64,000 nucleotides of DNA from an uncultured Pelagibacteraceae bacterium (GTDB lineage Bacteria; Pseudomonadota; Alphaproteobacteria; Pelagibacterales; Pelagibacteraceae), in NCBI GenBank assembly GCA_902613755.1, contig CACMIH010000005.1, positions 62,001-126,000 on the forward strand, read 5' to 3'. Under the pieces are notes generated by a model. It ran no database searches. It was not told the origin of the DNA and saw only the letters and a program-made list of their open reading frames with translations. This document shows, piece after piece, positions 33,563 through 42,262 of the stretch (position 1 is the first letter of the stretch; each line of letters opens with the position of its first letter). The translations under genes were made by a program, and so were the position numbers.

Positions 33563-34432
33563 ATGCTCAGTACAAATAAATTAAAAAAAATTAAAAGTAA
33601 CTTTCCTGTTTTAGTTGGAGACAACTTTGTTTCAAAAAATATCTGTAATTTATTAATTAAAGAAATAAGTAACTCAAAATCATTTGATGATATGATTATG
33701 GGGGGTAGAAGCAGGATTAATAAAGGTTCTAAAAATTTTAATTTATATATTAAAAATTCAGTTAACTCTGCAAAACTTTTTAAGCTTTTTAATAGTAAAT
33801 CTTTTTATAAAAAAATTGAAAATCTTTTTACAAAAAATTTTAAGGATGGATCATGGGTGAATTTACATAAACCAAAATCATTTAATCCTAAAAAGTTCAC
33901 TATTAAAAAAAAATTAAATTCTACTGAATTAAAAAAAATGTTAGGTAACAATTATACTAATCCTAAAGTAAATTTAGATATAGATTTTTCAGTATCAAAA
34001 GGAGGATATAGATTAAGACCTCATCGAGATGATATAACTAGGTTGTATAATTTCTTAATTTATTTATCAGACATCCCAAAAAAAAATGGTGGCTCTCTTA
34101 CTATTTATAGAAAAAAAGCAAAAAAAAATTTAAGAAAAAGTTTTAGAAGATTTCCAAAAATAACTGAACTTGAAATAGTCAAATCTTTTACACCCAAAAA
34201 AGGAACAGTTGTTTTTTTCCAATCTACTCCAAATTCCTATCATGGAGTGAAGCGGTTTGTAGAAAAAAATTGTCCAAAGCGTTTTTTTATTTATGGTAGC
34301 TATGCATTAAATAAACCAGTTATATGGAATTACAAAGGGAACTCATATTATCCTCATATAATTAACACCAAAAAAAGAATGTTAACCTCTTTTCATGATG
34401 CAAACTATTTAACCACAGCACCAAAACATTGA
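33563..34432 (+). CDS. 2-oxoglutarate/Fe(II)-dependent oxygenase (prolyl-4-hydroxylase-like fold)
   Basis: The protein (289 aa) has a double-stranded beta-helix with the HxD...H metal triad: LRPHRDDITR (His154, Asp156) and STPNSYHGVK (His227), then KRFFIYGSY with an Arg at about 240 that would bind 2-oxoglutarate. The segments LYNFLIYLSDIPKKNGGSLTIY and KGTVVFFQST are standard for the family. The N-terminal 120 residues are Lys/Asn-rich and family-specific. It starts immediately after the PanE-like stop. The hydroxylated substrate, protein or small molecule, is unknown. Confidence 0.82.
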   Translation: MLSTNKLKKIKSNFPVLVGDNFVSKNICNLLIKEISNSKSFDDMIMGGRSRINKGSKNFNLYIKNSVNSAKLFKLFNSKSFYKKIENLFTKNFKDGSWVNLHKPKSFNPKKFTIKKKLNSTELKKMLGNNYTNPKVNLDIDFSVSKGGYRLRPHRDDITRLYNFLIYLSDIPKKNGGSLTIYRKKAKKNLRKSFRRFPKITELEIVKSFTPKKGTVVFFQSTPNSYHGVKRFVEKNCPKRFFIYGSYALNKPVIWNYKGNSYYPHIINTKKRMLTSFHDANYLTTAPKH

Positions 34433-34463
34433 AATATTGTTAATGATAAAATAAATTTTAATT

Positions 34464-35444
34464 ATGACAAATAGTCTTCAAAAAAAATTATATGAGAATG
34501 GGTACTTGATTGTTAAAAATGTGCTTAACTTTAGAAGAGACTTAAAACCAATTCTAAATGATATGGAATTTGTTATGGATTGTCTCATCCAAAAATATGC
34601 AAAAAAAAGAGAGATCAAAAAAGTTCTTAACTTAGATTTTAAAAAAAAATATTCCTATATTTCGAAACTTAATATTTATGATCTTGATCAATATTTTAAT
34701 ACAAGATTACCAAGAGATCATGTAAAGCGAGATAGCGATTATTTTGCAACCCAATCATTATGGAATTTAATTAATAATAAAAATATTTTGGATGTAGTAG
34801 AAAAAATTTTAGGTAAAGAAATAATGTCTAACCCTGTTCAAAATACTAGAATTAAACAACCAGAAAAAAAATTACCAGAAGGCTCAATTCATGATGGTTT
34901 AAGCGGCAGAACGCCATGGCATCAAGATGCTGCTGTTTTAAATTCTAGAGGACAAAAATTAACTGACATGGTTACTGTTTGGATCCCTTTTACTAAAACA
35001 ACAAAGAAAAATGGATGTATGATTACAGTAAAAAAAATAAATAAAATGGGATTATTAAATCATGTATCAGGATACAGAGGACAAGTAGAATTAAAAAATA
35101 GTGAATTACTTGATGAGATGAAGCATATTTATTTAGAAGCAAATATTGGAGATATAATATTATTGCATAAACACTCCATACACTGCTCTTTACCAAACAG
35201 ATCAAATGATTTTAGGATAAGTGCTGACCTCAGATATAATATAGCTGGACAACCTTCTGGTAGAGAACCTCTTCCAAATTTCTATGTCAGAAGTAAAAAT
35301 AAAAAAAATATTCAAATAAAAAATTTCAAACAGTGGTTGGCTCTTTGGGAAAAGGCTAAAGAAAGTCGTGTTGGTAAATATGCTTTTAAATATCCACTCC
35401 CAACCTATAAAACAAATAAAAGAGACTTATCAAAATTAATTTAA
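34464..35444 (+). CDS. Phytanoyl-CoA dioxygenase (PhyH) family oxygenase
   Basis: This 326-residue protein fits PhyH: ENGYLIVKNVL near the N-terminus, TPWHQDAAVLNSRG with the metal-binding His153 and Asp155, VTVWIPFTKTTKKNGCMITV, GDIILLHKHSIHCSLPNRS with the second metal His (about 240) and a following Arg (about 251) for 2-oxoglutarate. The family includes phytanoyl-CoA and ectoine hydroxylases. It follows the first oxygenase after a 31-nt gap, and its end stands 2 nt from the convergent MocA gene. The substrate is not evident; small polar metabolites are as likely as lipids. Confidence 0.83.
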   Translation: MTNSLQKKLYENGYLIVKNVLNFRRDLKPILNDMEFVMDCLIQKYAKKREIKKVLNLDFKKKYSYISKLNIYDLDQYFNTRLPRDHVKRDSDYFATQSLWNLINNKNILDVVEKILGKEIMSNPVQNTRIKQPEKKLPEGSIHDGLSGRTPWHQDAAVLNSRGQKLTDMVTVWIPFTKTTKKNGCMITVKKINKMGLLNHVSGYRGQVELKNSELLDEMKHIYLEANIGDIILLHKHSIHCSLPNRSNDFRISADLRYNIAGQPSGREPLPNFYVRSKNKKNIQIKNFKQWLALWEKAKESRVGKYAFKYPLPTYKTNKRDLSKLI

Positions 35445-35446
35445 TA

Positions 35447-36598
35447 TTATTTATTAAACTGAATCCATTTACTATTGTTTTTGCTTGAGTCTAAAACAGC
35501 CTCTATAAACTTCATCCCTTCGACACCATCATAAATATTTGGGTAACAGTCATATAGCTCGTTATATTTTTCATTGTTTATTTGAGCATTTAATCTTTTA
35601 GAAACATCAGTATAAATATTTGCAAAACCTTCCAAATATCCCTCTGGATGACCTGGTGGAATTCTTGTAACATCGTTAGCTTCTTTATTTGCACTGCCAC
35701 TTCCTCTTGTTATTTTTTCAGTAGGTTTCCCAAATTTTGTATAATACAAATAATTTGGATCTTCCTGTTTCCACTCTAATCCACCATTTTCACCATACAC
35801 TCTTATTTTAAGATTATTTTCATTTCCAACTGCAACTTGACTAGACCATATCGCACCTTTTGCACCACCTTTAAATCTAAGCATGATTTGTGCATTGTCA
35901 TCTAGTTTTCGACCCTTCACAAAAGTATGAATGTCAGCTGATAGTTCATCCAATTCTAACTCAGTTATAAATCTAATAAGATTAAATGCATGAGTTCCTA
36001 TATCTCCTATGCAACCTCCTCCTCCAGATCTTTTAGGATCAGTTCTCCACTCAGCTTGTTTTAAACCAGTATCCTCAGCTTTTGTAGTCAACCAATCTTG
36101 AGGGTATTCTGCTTGTATAACTCTTATTTTGCCAAGGTCACCTTCTTTAACCAAAGATCTTGCGTGTCTTACCATTGGATATCCAGTATAATTATGTGTT
36201 AAGGCAAAAATTATCTTTTTATTTTCTATGATATCTTTAAGAGAATTGGCTTCTTCACTTGATAAAGCAAGAGGCTTATCACAAATAATGTGAATACCTT
36301 TTTCTGCAAAAATTTTTGCTACTGGCACATGGAGATGATTAGGAGTTACAATAGAAACAACCTCTATCCCATCTGAAAGAGTAGACTCTTTTTCTGCCAT
36401 TTCTTGATAAGTTTCATAGATACGTTCTTTTGACAATCCAAGTTTTCTACCAGTTTCTTTTGAGTTATCTAAATTAGATGAAAAACATCCTGCTACTAAT
36501 TCGTAATGACCATCAAGTCTTAACGCTATTCTATGAACACCTCCAATAAAAGCGCCTTCTCCTCCGCCGACCATTCCAATACGGATTTTTCTTTGCAC
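35447..36598 (-). CDS. Gfo/Idh/MocA family oxidoreductase of the polyol module
   Basis: The 383-residue protein starts RIGMVGGGEGAFIGGVHRIAL, a glycine-rich NAD loop, and has VVSIVTPNHLHVPVA, ICDKPLALS (DKP in place of EKP, with the catalytic Lys retained) and GGGGCIGDIGTHAFNLIRFIT with the GTHA/His catalytic segment. This subgroup with a long GGGEGAFIG loop is common beside TIM-barrel sugar isomerases. Its start overlaps the isomerase stop at 36598. The pair is divergent from the polyol-type ABC importer and probably acts on the imported compound, by oxidation and then isomerisation. Confidence 0.85.
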   Translation of the reverse strand: MQRKIRIGMVGGGEGAFIGGVHRIALRLDGHYELVAGCFSSNLDNSKETGRKLGLSKERIYETYQEMAEKESTLSDGIEVVSIVTPNHLHVPVAKIFAEKGIHIICDKPLALSSEEANSLKDIIENKKIIFALTHNYTGYPMVRHARSLVKEGDLGKIRVIQAEYPQDWLTTKAEDTGLKQAEWRTDPKRSGGGGCIGDIGTHAFNLIRFITELELDELSADIHTFVKGRKLDDNAQIMLRFKGGAKGAIWSSQVAVGNENNLKIRVYGENGGLEWKQEDPNYLYYTKFGKPTEKITRGSGSANKEANDVTRIPPGHPEGYLEGFANIYTDVSKRLNAQINNEKYNELYDCYPNIYDGVEGMKFIEAVLDSSKNNSKWIQFNK

Positions 36599-37653
36599 TA
36601 ATTTATACCCAGCATTTTTTTATTTGCTTCAATATCAGCACCACTTCCTGCAAAATCATCAAATGCTTTTTCTGTGGTGTTAATAATATGATTTTTGATA
36701 AATTCAGCACCTTCTCTTGCTCCATCTTCTGGGTGTTTAAGACAACACTCCCATTCTAGAACTGCCCACCCATCATAACCATAAGTGGTAAACTTTGAAA
36801 AGATTGATTTAAAATCTACCTGTCCATCACCAAGAGATCTAAATCGACCTGCTCTGTTAACCCAAGATTGGAAACCACCATATACTCCTTGTTTTCCAGT
36901 AGGATTTAACTCTGCATCTTTAACATGAAACATTTTTATTTTTTCATGATAAATATCTATATGAGCCAAGTAATCTAAATTCTGTAAAACATAATGACTA
37001 GGATCATAAAGCATATTACATCTTTTATGATTACCAACTTTTTCTAAAAACATTTCAAATGTGATACCATCGTGAAGATCTTCACCTGGATGTATCTCGT
37101 AACATAGATCAACTCCATTTTGATCAAATTGATCAAGAATTGGCTTCCATCGATTAGAAAGTTCATTAAATGCGTTCTCGATTAGTCCTTCTGGTCTTTG
37201 AGGCCAAGGATAAACATAAGGCCAAGCTAATGCTCCTGAGAAAGTAACATGCCTATCTAGTCCAAGATTTTTTGAGGCCTTAGCTGCCATCATTAATTGA
37301 TTTACTGCCCACTCTTGTCTTGCTTTTGGATTTCCTCTAACTTCAGGTGCTGCAAATCCGTCAAATGCAGTGTCGTATGCTGGATGTACTGCAACTAATT
37401 GTCCTTGAAGATGTGTTGATAGCTCAGTGATCTCAAGATTATGTTTTTTTGTTATACCTTTGATTTCATCACAATAATCTTTGCTTTCAGATGCTTTTTT
37501 TAGATCAATTAATCGACCATCCCAACTTGGTATTTGAACACCTTTATAACCTAATGAAGATACCCACTTACAAATATTATCTAAAGAATTGAATGGTGCA
37601 TCTTCACCTACAAATTGTGCTAGGAAAATTGCAGGACCTTTTATATTGTTCAT
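36598..37653 (-). CDS. Sugar phosphate isomerase/epimerase family TIM-barrel protein
   Basis: The product (351 aa) is an AP-endonuclease-2-type TIM barrel: LGYKGVQIPSWDGRLIDL, HVTFSGALAWPY, GVDLCYEIHPGEDLHDG (metal-binding Glu), NMLYDPSHYVLQ (metal-binding Asp and a His two residues later), IKMFHVKDAEL (His) and GWAVLEWE (Glu). These residues form the usual metal site of hexose and inosose isomerases, epimerases and dehydratases. The RBS GGGGGAAAT is close to the ATG. The gene is divergent from the ABC binding-protein gene, 118 nt away, and overlaps the MocA-type gene downstream. Confidence 0.85.
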   Translation of the reverse strand: MNNIKGPAIFLAQFVGEDAPFNSLDNICKWVSSLGYKGVQIPSWDGRLIDLKKASESKDYCDEIKGITKKHNLEITELSTHLQGQLVAVHPAYDTAFDGFAAPEVRGNPKARQEWAVNQLMMAAKASKNLGLDRHVTFSGALAWPYVYPWPQRPEGLIENAFNELSNRWKPILDQFDQNGVDLCYEIHPGEDLHDGITFEMFLEKVGNHKRCNMLYDPSHYVLQNLDYLAHIDIYHEKIKMFHVKDAELNPTGKQGVYGGFQSWVNRAGRFRSLGDGQVDFKSIFSKFTTYGYDGWAVLEWECCLKHPEDGAREGAEFIKNHIINTTEKAFDDFAGSGADIEANKKMLGIN

Positions 37654-37771
37654 AATTTCCCCCTCTATTTAAATATATCAACAATTTTTTTTTTATATAA
37701 AAAAAATACTAGCAGCCACAACTCATCTTGGATAGACTATTCTTAAGAAAAATAAACTAAGAGGAGATAAA

Positions 37772-39076
37772 ATGAAAAAAATAATGATTTTATTGTTTGT
37801 TTCTCTATTTTCATTCTCTGTAAATTCAAACGCTAAATCTATCACTTTAGGATGGGCTGCTTGGGACCCTGCTAATGCTTTGCAAGAATTAACTAAAGAA
37901 TTTACTGCAGAAACAGGAATAGAAGTTAATTTTGAGTTTGTGCCTTGGCCAAATTTTGCTGACCGTATGTTGAATGAGCTTAACAACAAAGGTAAAACAT
38001 TTGATCTTTTAATAGGTGACTCTCAATGGATTGGTGCTGGTGCAGTATATGGGCATTACGTTAAGTTGAACGACTTCTTTGATAAAGAAGGAATTTCAAT
38101 GAGTGATTTCTCGCCAGCTACTGTTTATGCCTACTCAACATGGCCTAAAGGTAGTGAAAACTATTATGCATTACCTGCTATGGGAGATGCATTAGCTTGG
38201 GCTTACAGAAAAGACTGGTTTGATAGACCAGAACTTAAATCTGAGTTCAAAAAGAAACATGGTTATGATCTAGGTGTACCTGCTAACTGGAATCAATTGC
38301 ATGATATGTGTAGTTTTTTCCAAGGAAGAGAAATTGATGGTCAAAAAAGATATGGGGCTGCAATTAACACAGAACGTGGATCAGAAGGTATAACAATGGG
38401 TGTTACAGCTGCAATGTATGCATGGGGTATGGAATATGAAAATCCAAACAAACCATATGATATGGAAGGATATTTCAATTCACCACAAGCTGTAGAAGCG
38501 GTAGAGTTTTATAGAAAGTTATATGAAGATTGTGCACCTCCAGGACACTCTGATGCTTACATGGTTGCAAACTTAGATGCTTACAAATCAGGACAAGTTG
38601 CATTCCAAATGAACTGGTATGCTTTCTGGCCTGGTGTTTCTAAAGAAGACAGTGGTGGAAGAGTTAGTGGATTCTTTGCAAATCCAAAACAAAATGTTGC
38701 AGCGGCAACATTAGGTGGACAAGGGATATCTGTAGTTAAATACTCAGATAAACAAGATCTTGCTCTTGAATACATTAAATGGTTTGCAAGACCAGATGTA
38801 CAGCAAAAATGGTGGGATCTAGGTGGTTATTCATGTCATAATGATGTTTTAAATTCACCATCATTTCCAACATCTACTGTTTATGCACAAGGATTCTTAG
38901 ACTCAATGGGAATTGTCAAAGATTTTTGGCAAGAACCAACTTTCGTTGAGTTAATGCTTCCTATGCAAGAAGCAATTCATGACTATGTTGTTAATGGAAA
39001 AGGAACTGCTAAAGGCGCTCTAGATAAAATTATCGAAGAGTGGGTTGAAGTGTTCGAAGCAGACGGAAAACTTTAA
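37772..39076 (+). CDS. ABC transporter sugar/polyol-binding protein (family 1 SBP)
   Basis: The 434-residue protein has a signal peptide (MKKIMILLFVSLFSFSVNSNA) and a MalE-like type 1 SBP body: ITLGWAAWDPANALQELTKEF, INFEFVPWPNF, FDLLIGDSQWIGAGAV, ALPAMGDALAWAYRKDWF, GVPANWNQLHDMC and AFQMNWYAFWPGV. An AGAGGAGATAAAATG leader gives a strong ribosome-binding site. It heads the operon and is followed by a G/C stem-loop at 39104. Aromatic-rich pocket segments fit a carbohydrate or polyol ligand; the precise compound is unknown. Confidence 0.9.
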   Translation: MKKIMILLFVSLFSFSVNSNAKSITLGWAAWDPANALQELTKEFTAETGIEVNFEFVPWPNFADRMLNELNNKGKTFDLLIGDSQWIGAGAVYGHYVKLNDFFDKEGISMSDFSPATVYAYSTWPKGSENYYALPAMGDALAWAYRKDWFDRPELKSEFKKKHGYDLGVPANWNQLHDMCSFFQGREIDGQKRYGAAINTERGSEGITMGVTAAMYAWGMEYENPNKPYDMEGYFNSPQAVEAVEFYRKLYEDCAPPGHSDAYMVANLDAYKSGQVAFQMNWYAFWPGVSKEDSGGRVSGFFANPKQNVAAATLGGQGISVVKYSDKQDLALEYIKWFARPDVQQKWWDLGGYSCHNDVLNSPSFPTSTVYAQGFLDSMGIVKDFWQEPTFVELMLPMQEAIHDYVVNGKGTAKGALDKIIEEWVEVFEADGKL

Positions 39077-39103
39077 CATTAATAGTTAAGAAATTAAAAA
39101 ATT

Positions 39104-39130
39104 AGGGGGGGTTAAACCTCCCCTTTTTTT
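39104..39130 (+). terminator. Stem-loop terminator/attenuator after the polyol-type binding-protein gene
   Basis: AGGGGGGG pairs with CCTCCCCT around a TTAAA loop (8 bp, one G-U pair), followed by seven T residues. It lies 27 nt after the binding-protein stop and 14 nt before the first permease ATG, so it should reduce readthrough into the membrane-protein genes. Confidence 0.88.
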
Positions 39131-39143
39131 ATTAAAAATTCAT

Positions 39144-40043
39144 ATGAGCGTTAAAAAAAAATTCAAGGGACTTTCTGATAAAGCTGTAGGTTGGCTTTTT
39201 ATTGGACCAACTGTGCTTCTGTTGCTGGCTATTAATATTTATCCATTGGTCTATGCAATCAAAATGTCTTTTACAAATTTTTACGCAAATAAAATTGGAA
39301 GAGAACCTCAGTTTGTTGGTTTAAAAAATTATATTAAAGTTCTTAATAAAGAAGCCATATGGGAAAAAATGCAAGTTACAGCAAGCTTTATGTTTTGGAC
39401 TTTGTTGCTTCAAGCAATTATAGGTTTAGGTTTAGCTTTACTTCTAAACAGAAAATTTAAAGGTAATGAACTACTAACCACATTAATTGTTTTACCTATG
39501 ATGTTATCACCTGCAGTAGTAGGGGTATTTTGGACTTATCTTTATAATCCTCAAGTAGGTCTATTTAATTACGTGGTAAATTTTTTCTATGATTTAGGAA
39601 GCTTTGACATGATTGGTTCGAGTACGCTTGCTCCTTGGGCTATTGTTATTGTTGATACTTGGATGTGGACACCTTTTACAATGTTAATTTGCTTGGCAGG
39701 TCTAAGATCTGTTCCAAATTATTTATATGAAGCTGCAGAGGTTGATAGAGCCAGTAAATGGCAGCAATTCATATATATTACATTACCTTCCGTTTTACCA
39801 TTTTTATTACTAGCTCTACTTTTTAGAGGGATTGAGAATTTCAAAATGTTTGACATGGTTGTTGAGCTCACCTCTGGTGGACCCGGCTCTGCTACTGAGC
39901 TTGCTTCAATTAACTTAAAAAGAGAGGCGTTTGAGAAATGGAAAACTGGTTACAGCTCAGCATTTGCTGTTATTCTTTTTGTTACCATATTTGGTTTCGG
40001 AAATGTCTACGTAAAAGTAATGAACAAAATAAAGGAACGCTGA
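39144..40043 (+). CDS. ABC transporter permease 1 (MalF type) of the polyol module
   Basis: The protein (299 aa) has six membrane segments and the MalF-type start KAVGWLFIGPTVLLLLAIN, then FVGLKNYIKVL, LIVLPMMLSPAVVGVFW and the coupling-loop motif YEAAEVDRASKWQQFIYITLP (EAA loop). ELTSGGPGSATELASI near the C-terminus is the usual 'T.GGP' segment. It pairs with the second permease, whose ATG overlaps its TGA stop (ATGA at 40043). Confidence 0.9.
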   Translation: MSVKKKFKGLSDKAVGWLFIGPTVLLLLAINIYPLVYAIKMSFTNFYANKIGREPQFVGLKNYIKVLNKEAIWEKMQVTASFMFWTLLLQAIIGLGLALLLNRKFKGNELLTTLIVLPMMLSPAVVGVFWTYLYNPQVGLFNYVVNFFYDLGSFDMIGSSTLAPWAIVIVDTWMWTPFTMLICLAGLRSVPNYLYEAAEVDRASKWQQFIYITLPSVLPFLLLALLFRGIENFKMFDMVVELTSGGPGSATELASINLKREAFEKWKTGYSSAFAVILFVTIFGFGNVYVKVMNKIKER

Positions 40044-40987
40044 TGGATACTTCTAGATCATATTTGGAACCTTCATCTTTTTCAAAAAAAATGGCTGCTG
40101 CTATTATCATAGTTTACGCTGTAATTACTTTGATACCAATATCTTGGATGGTAATGACAAGTTTTAAAAATGTTGATAGTGCTATTTCATATCCGCCTGA
40201 AGTTTTGTTTGAACCATCACTAGAGGGATACGTTAACTTATTTACTAATAGATCAAGACAATCACAAGAATACCTTGATTCATTGCCTCCGCCAGAAAAT
40301 TGGTATGAAGAACTAGTTAGAAGTAGAGAGATGGTTATAACAGGACCATCTAAATTTTTGGGCAGATACTCAAATTCAATGATAATCGGATTTGGTTCAA
40401 CTTTTGCATCTGTATTTTTAGGAGCATTGGCTGCATATGCGTTTTCAAGGTTTAGAGTTCCTTTAAAAGATGATTTATTATTTTTTATTCTTTCGACCAG
40501 GATGTTTCCCCCAATTGCAGTGGCTGTTCCTATATTTATTATGTACAGAAAATTAGGTCTTGGGGATACACACCTTGGAATGATCATATTATATACCGTT
40601 GTAAACTTAAGTTTAGCAGTATGGTTATTAAAAGGATTTATGGATGAAATTCCTAAAGAATATGAAGAAGCAGCTATGATCGATGGATATTCTAGACTTC
40701 AAGCTTTCTTTAAAGTTGTTCTTCCACAAGCAATGACTGGTATAGCTGCAACTGCAATCTTTTGTATGATTTTTTCATGGAATGAATACGCTTTTGCTGT
40801 TTTGCTAACTCAATTCAATGCACAAACAGCTCCACCATTTATTCCTACAATCATTGGTGAAGGTGGTCTTGATTGGCCAGCAATTGGGGCAGGAACAACT
40901 TTGTTTCTATTACCTGTAATGATTTTTACAATAATTTTAAGAAAACATCTTTTAAGAGGTATTACCTTTGGAGCAGTAAGAAAATAA
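40043..40987 (+). CDS. ABC transporter permease 2 (MalG type) of the polyol module
   Basis: I start this gene at the ATG at 40043 (MDTSRSYLEP), which overlaps the previous stop by one base; a longer in-frame ATG at 39938 would lie inside permease 1. The 314-residue product has the MalG plan: SWMVMTSFKNVDSAISYPPE, FLGRYSNSMIIGFGST, ALAAYAFSRF, LSTRMFPPIAVAVPIF, YEEAAMIDGYSRLQAFFKVVLPQA (EAA loop) and ITFGAVRK. A charged insert of about 35 residues (RSRQSQEYLDSLPPPENWYE region) before the second membrane helix lengthens the first periplasmic loop. Its stop overlaps the small membrane-protein start. Confidence 0.9.
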   Translation: MDTSRSYLEPSSFSKKMAAAIIIVYAVITLIPISWMVMTSFKNVDSAISYPPEVLFEPSLEGYVNLFTNRSRQSQEYLDSLPPPENWYEELVRSREMVITGPSKFLGRYSNSMIIGFGSTFASVFLGALAAYAFSRFRVPLKDDLLFFILSTRMFPPIAVAVPIFIMYRKLGLGDTHLGMIILYTVVNLSLAVWLLKGFMDEIPKEYEEAAMIDGYSRLQAFFKVVLPQAMTGIAATAIFCMIFSWNEYAFAVLLTQFNAQTAPPFIPTIIGEGGLDWPAIGAGTTLFLLPVMIFTIILRKHLLRGITFGAVRK

Positions 40988-41178
40988 TGCAGGAAGAAAA
41001 GTCATTAATGAGAAAAATATTTAGAAGAGTTTACTGGGAGAACTTATCGACGATATTAATTTTAATTGGAGTTTTCATGTTATTACAACCATTTGCAATG
41101 TGGATGTTTACTTATTCTTTTATTGTAATTTTAGTAGGAACTATAGGTTTCATAATCACAAGCCACTTTCCGGATTAA
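40987..41178 (+). CDS. Small integral membrane protein (63 aa) of the polyol ABC operon
   Basis: An ATG at 40987-40989 overlaps the last base of the permease 2 stop (TAATG) and opens a 63-codon frame starting MQEEKSLMRKIFRRVYWENL. Two hydrophobic stretches follow (TILILIGVFMLLQPFAMWMF and TYSFIVILVGTIGFII), separated by a short turn, so a helical hairpin is predicted. A longer upstream ATG at 40873 lies inside permease 2 and is disfavoured. Small membrane proteins are known in some polyol and glycerol ABC operons, such as rhizobial GlpU between the permease and binding-protein genes; this one is placed between the permeases and ATPases. Function unknown. Confidence 0.7.
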   Translation: MQEEKSLMRKIFRRVYWENLSTILILIGVFMLLQPFAMWMFTYSFIVILVGTIGFIITSHFPD

Positions 41179-41179
41179 T

Positions 41180-42262
41180 ATGTCTCAAATAAAAATAGTA
41201 AATTTACAAAAATCATTTGGCGATTTTACTGCAGTTAAAAATTCTAATTTAACGATTAATGATAAAGAGTTCTTTGTTTTACTTGGACCATCTGGTTGTG
41301 GAAAGACTACAACACTTCGAATGATTGCAGGATTAGAATTACCTACATCTGGTGAGATATATCTTGGAGATGAGGAGGTAGGAATGTTAAGAGCATCAGA
41401 AAGAGATATTGCTTTTGTTTTTCAATTATTTGCCCTCTATCCACATATGAATGTAAGAAACAACTTGTCATTTCCTCTAAAAATGCAGGGTTATAAAAAA
41501 AGTGATATCAAAAATCGAGTTGAAGAGGCAGCAAAACTTTTAAGAATTGATCACATTTTAAATTCTAACATTTCTTCTCTTTCGGGAGGTGATAGACAGC
41601 GGGTAGCTTTAGGTAGAGCACTAGTTAGAAGACCAAAAGCATTTTTAATGGACGAACCATTAGGAACTTTAGATGCTGAATTTAGAGAATTAATGTGTCT
41701 AGAGTTAAAAAAATTACATTTAGATATTGGAGCAACTACAGTTTATGTAACTCATGATCAGTTAGAAGCAATGTCATTAGCTGACCGAATTGCAGTTATG
41801 GATGGTGGTGAAATATTACAAGCTGATGAGCCTAATATTATTTACAATAAACCTAAGACTAAATTTGTGGCCTCATTTATAGGATCTCCAGGTATGAACT
41901 TTTTTGAAGTTAATGAGGGAATTTCTAAAGATCAATCATTTGTAAATATCGAAGGAGTTAAATTTGATATTCCCAAACAACTCGAGGAATCAAAAGGAAG
42001 TAAAAATTTCTTTGGTATACGTCCAGAAAATTTAACTCTAAATAATAATGAAGGTCTAAAAGGTTCGGTTTTTGGAGTTGAGTATTTAGGATCAAGAAAA
42101 ATAATTACTGTTAAAACAAGTTTAGGTGAAATTAAAGTTAAAACAGATATTTCTGTTAACACTAAATTGAATGAAAATGTGCAGGTTAAACCAATAAATA
42201 ATAATATAATTATTTTTGATGGTGAAACAGACAAATCTTTAAACAGTGAGTTTATAAAATAA
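41180..42262 (+). CDS. ABC transporter ATP-binding protein 1 of the polyol module (UgpC/MalK class)
   Basis: The 360-residue protein has Walker A GPSGCGKTT, Q-loop VFQLFALYPHMNV, signature LSGGDRQRVALGRAL, Walker B AFLMDEPLGTLDA and H-loop YVTHDQLEAM, then a MalK-type C-terminal OB (TOBE) domain with FFGIRPENL and GVEYLGSRKIITV. Glu in the Walker B motif is intact. It starts 1 nt after the 63-aa gene and its stop overlaps the next ATG. Two tandem ATPase genes, rather than one, suggest a heterodimeric nucleotide-binding unit, as in glycerol GlpST. Confidence 0.9.
   Translation: MSQIKIVNLQKSFGDFTAVKNSNLTINDKEFFVLLGPSGCGKTTTLRMIAGLELPTSGEIYLGDEEVGMLRASERDIAFVFQLFALYPHMNVRNNLSFPLKMQGYKKSDIKNRVEEAAKLLRIDHILNSNISSLSGGDRQRVALGRALVRRPKAFLMDEPLGTLDAEFRELMCLELKKLHLDIGATTVYVTHDQLEAMSLADRIAVMDGGEILQADEPNIIYNKPKTKFVASFIGSPGMNFFEVNEGISKDQSFVNIEGVKFDIPKQLEESKGSKNFFGIRPENLTLNNNEGLKGSVFGVEYLGSRKIITVKTSLGEIKVKTDISVNTKLNENVQVKPINNNIIIFDGETDKSLNSEFIK

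Noticed and set aside
39938..40042. Longer start for permease 2
   Set aside because: It lies within permease 1; the ATG at 40043 in an ATGA overlap fits the family's N-terminus.
40873..40986. Longer start for the 63-aa membrane protein
   Set aside because: It would lie entirely within permease 2; the TAATG overlap at 40985-40989 is the usual coupling.
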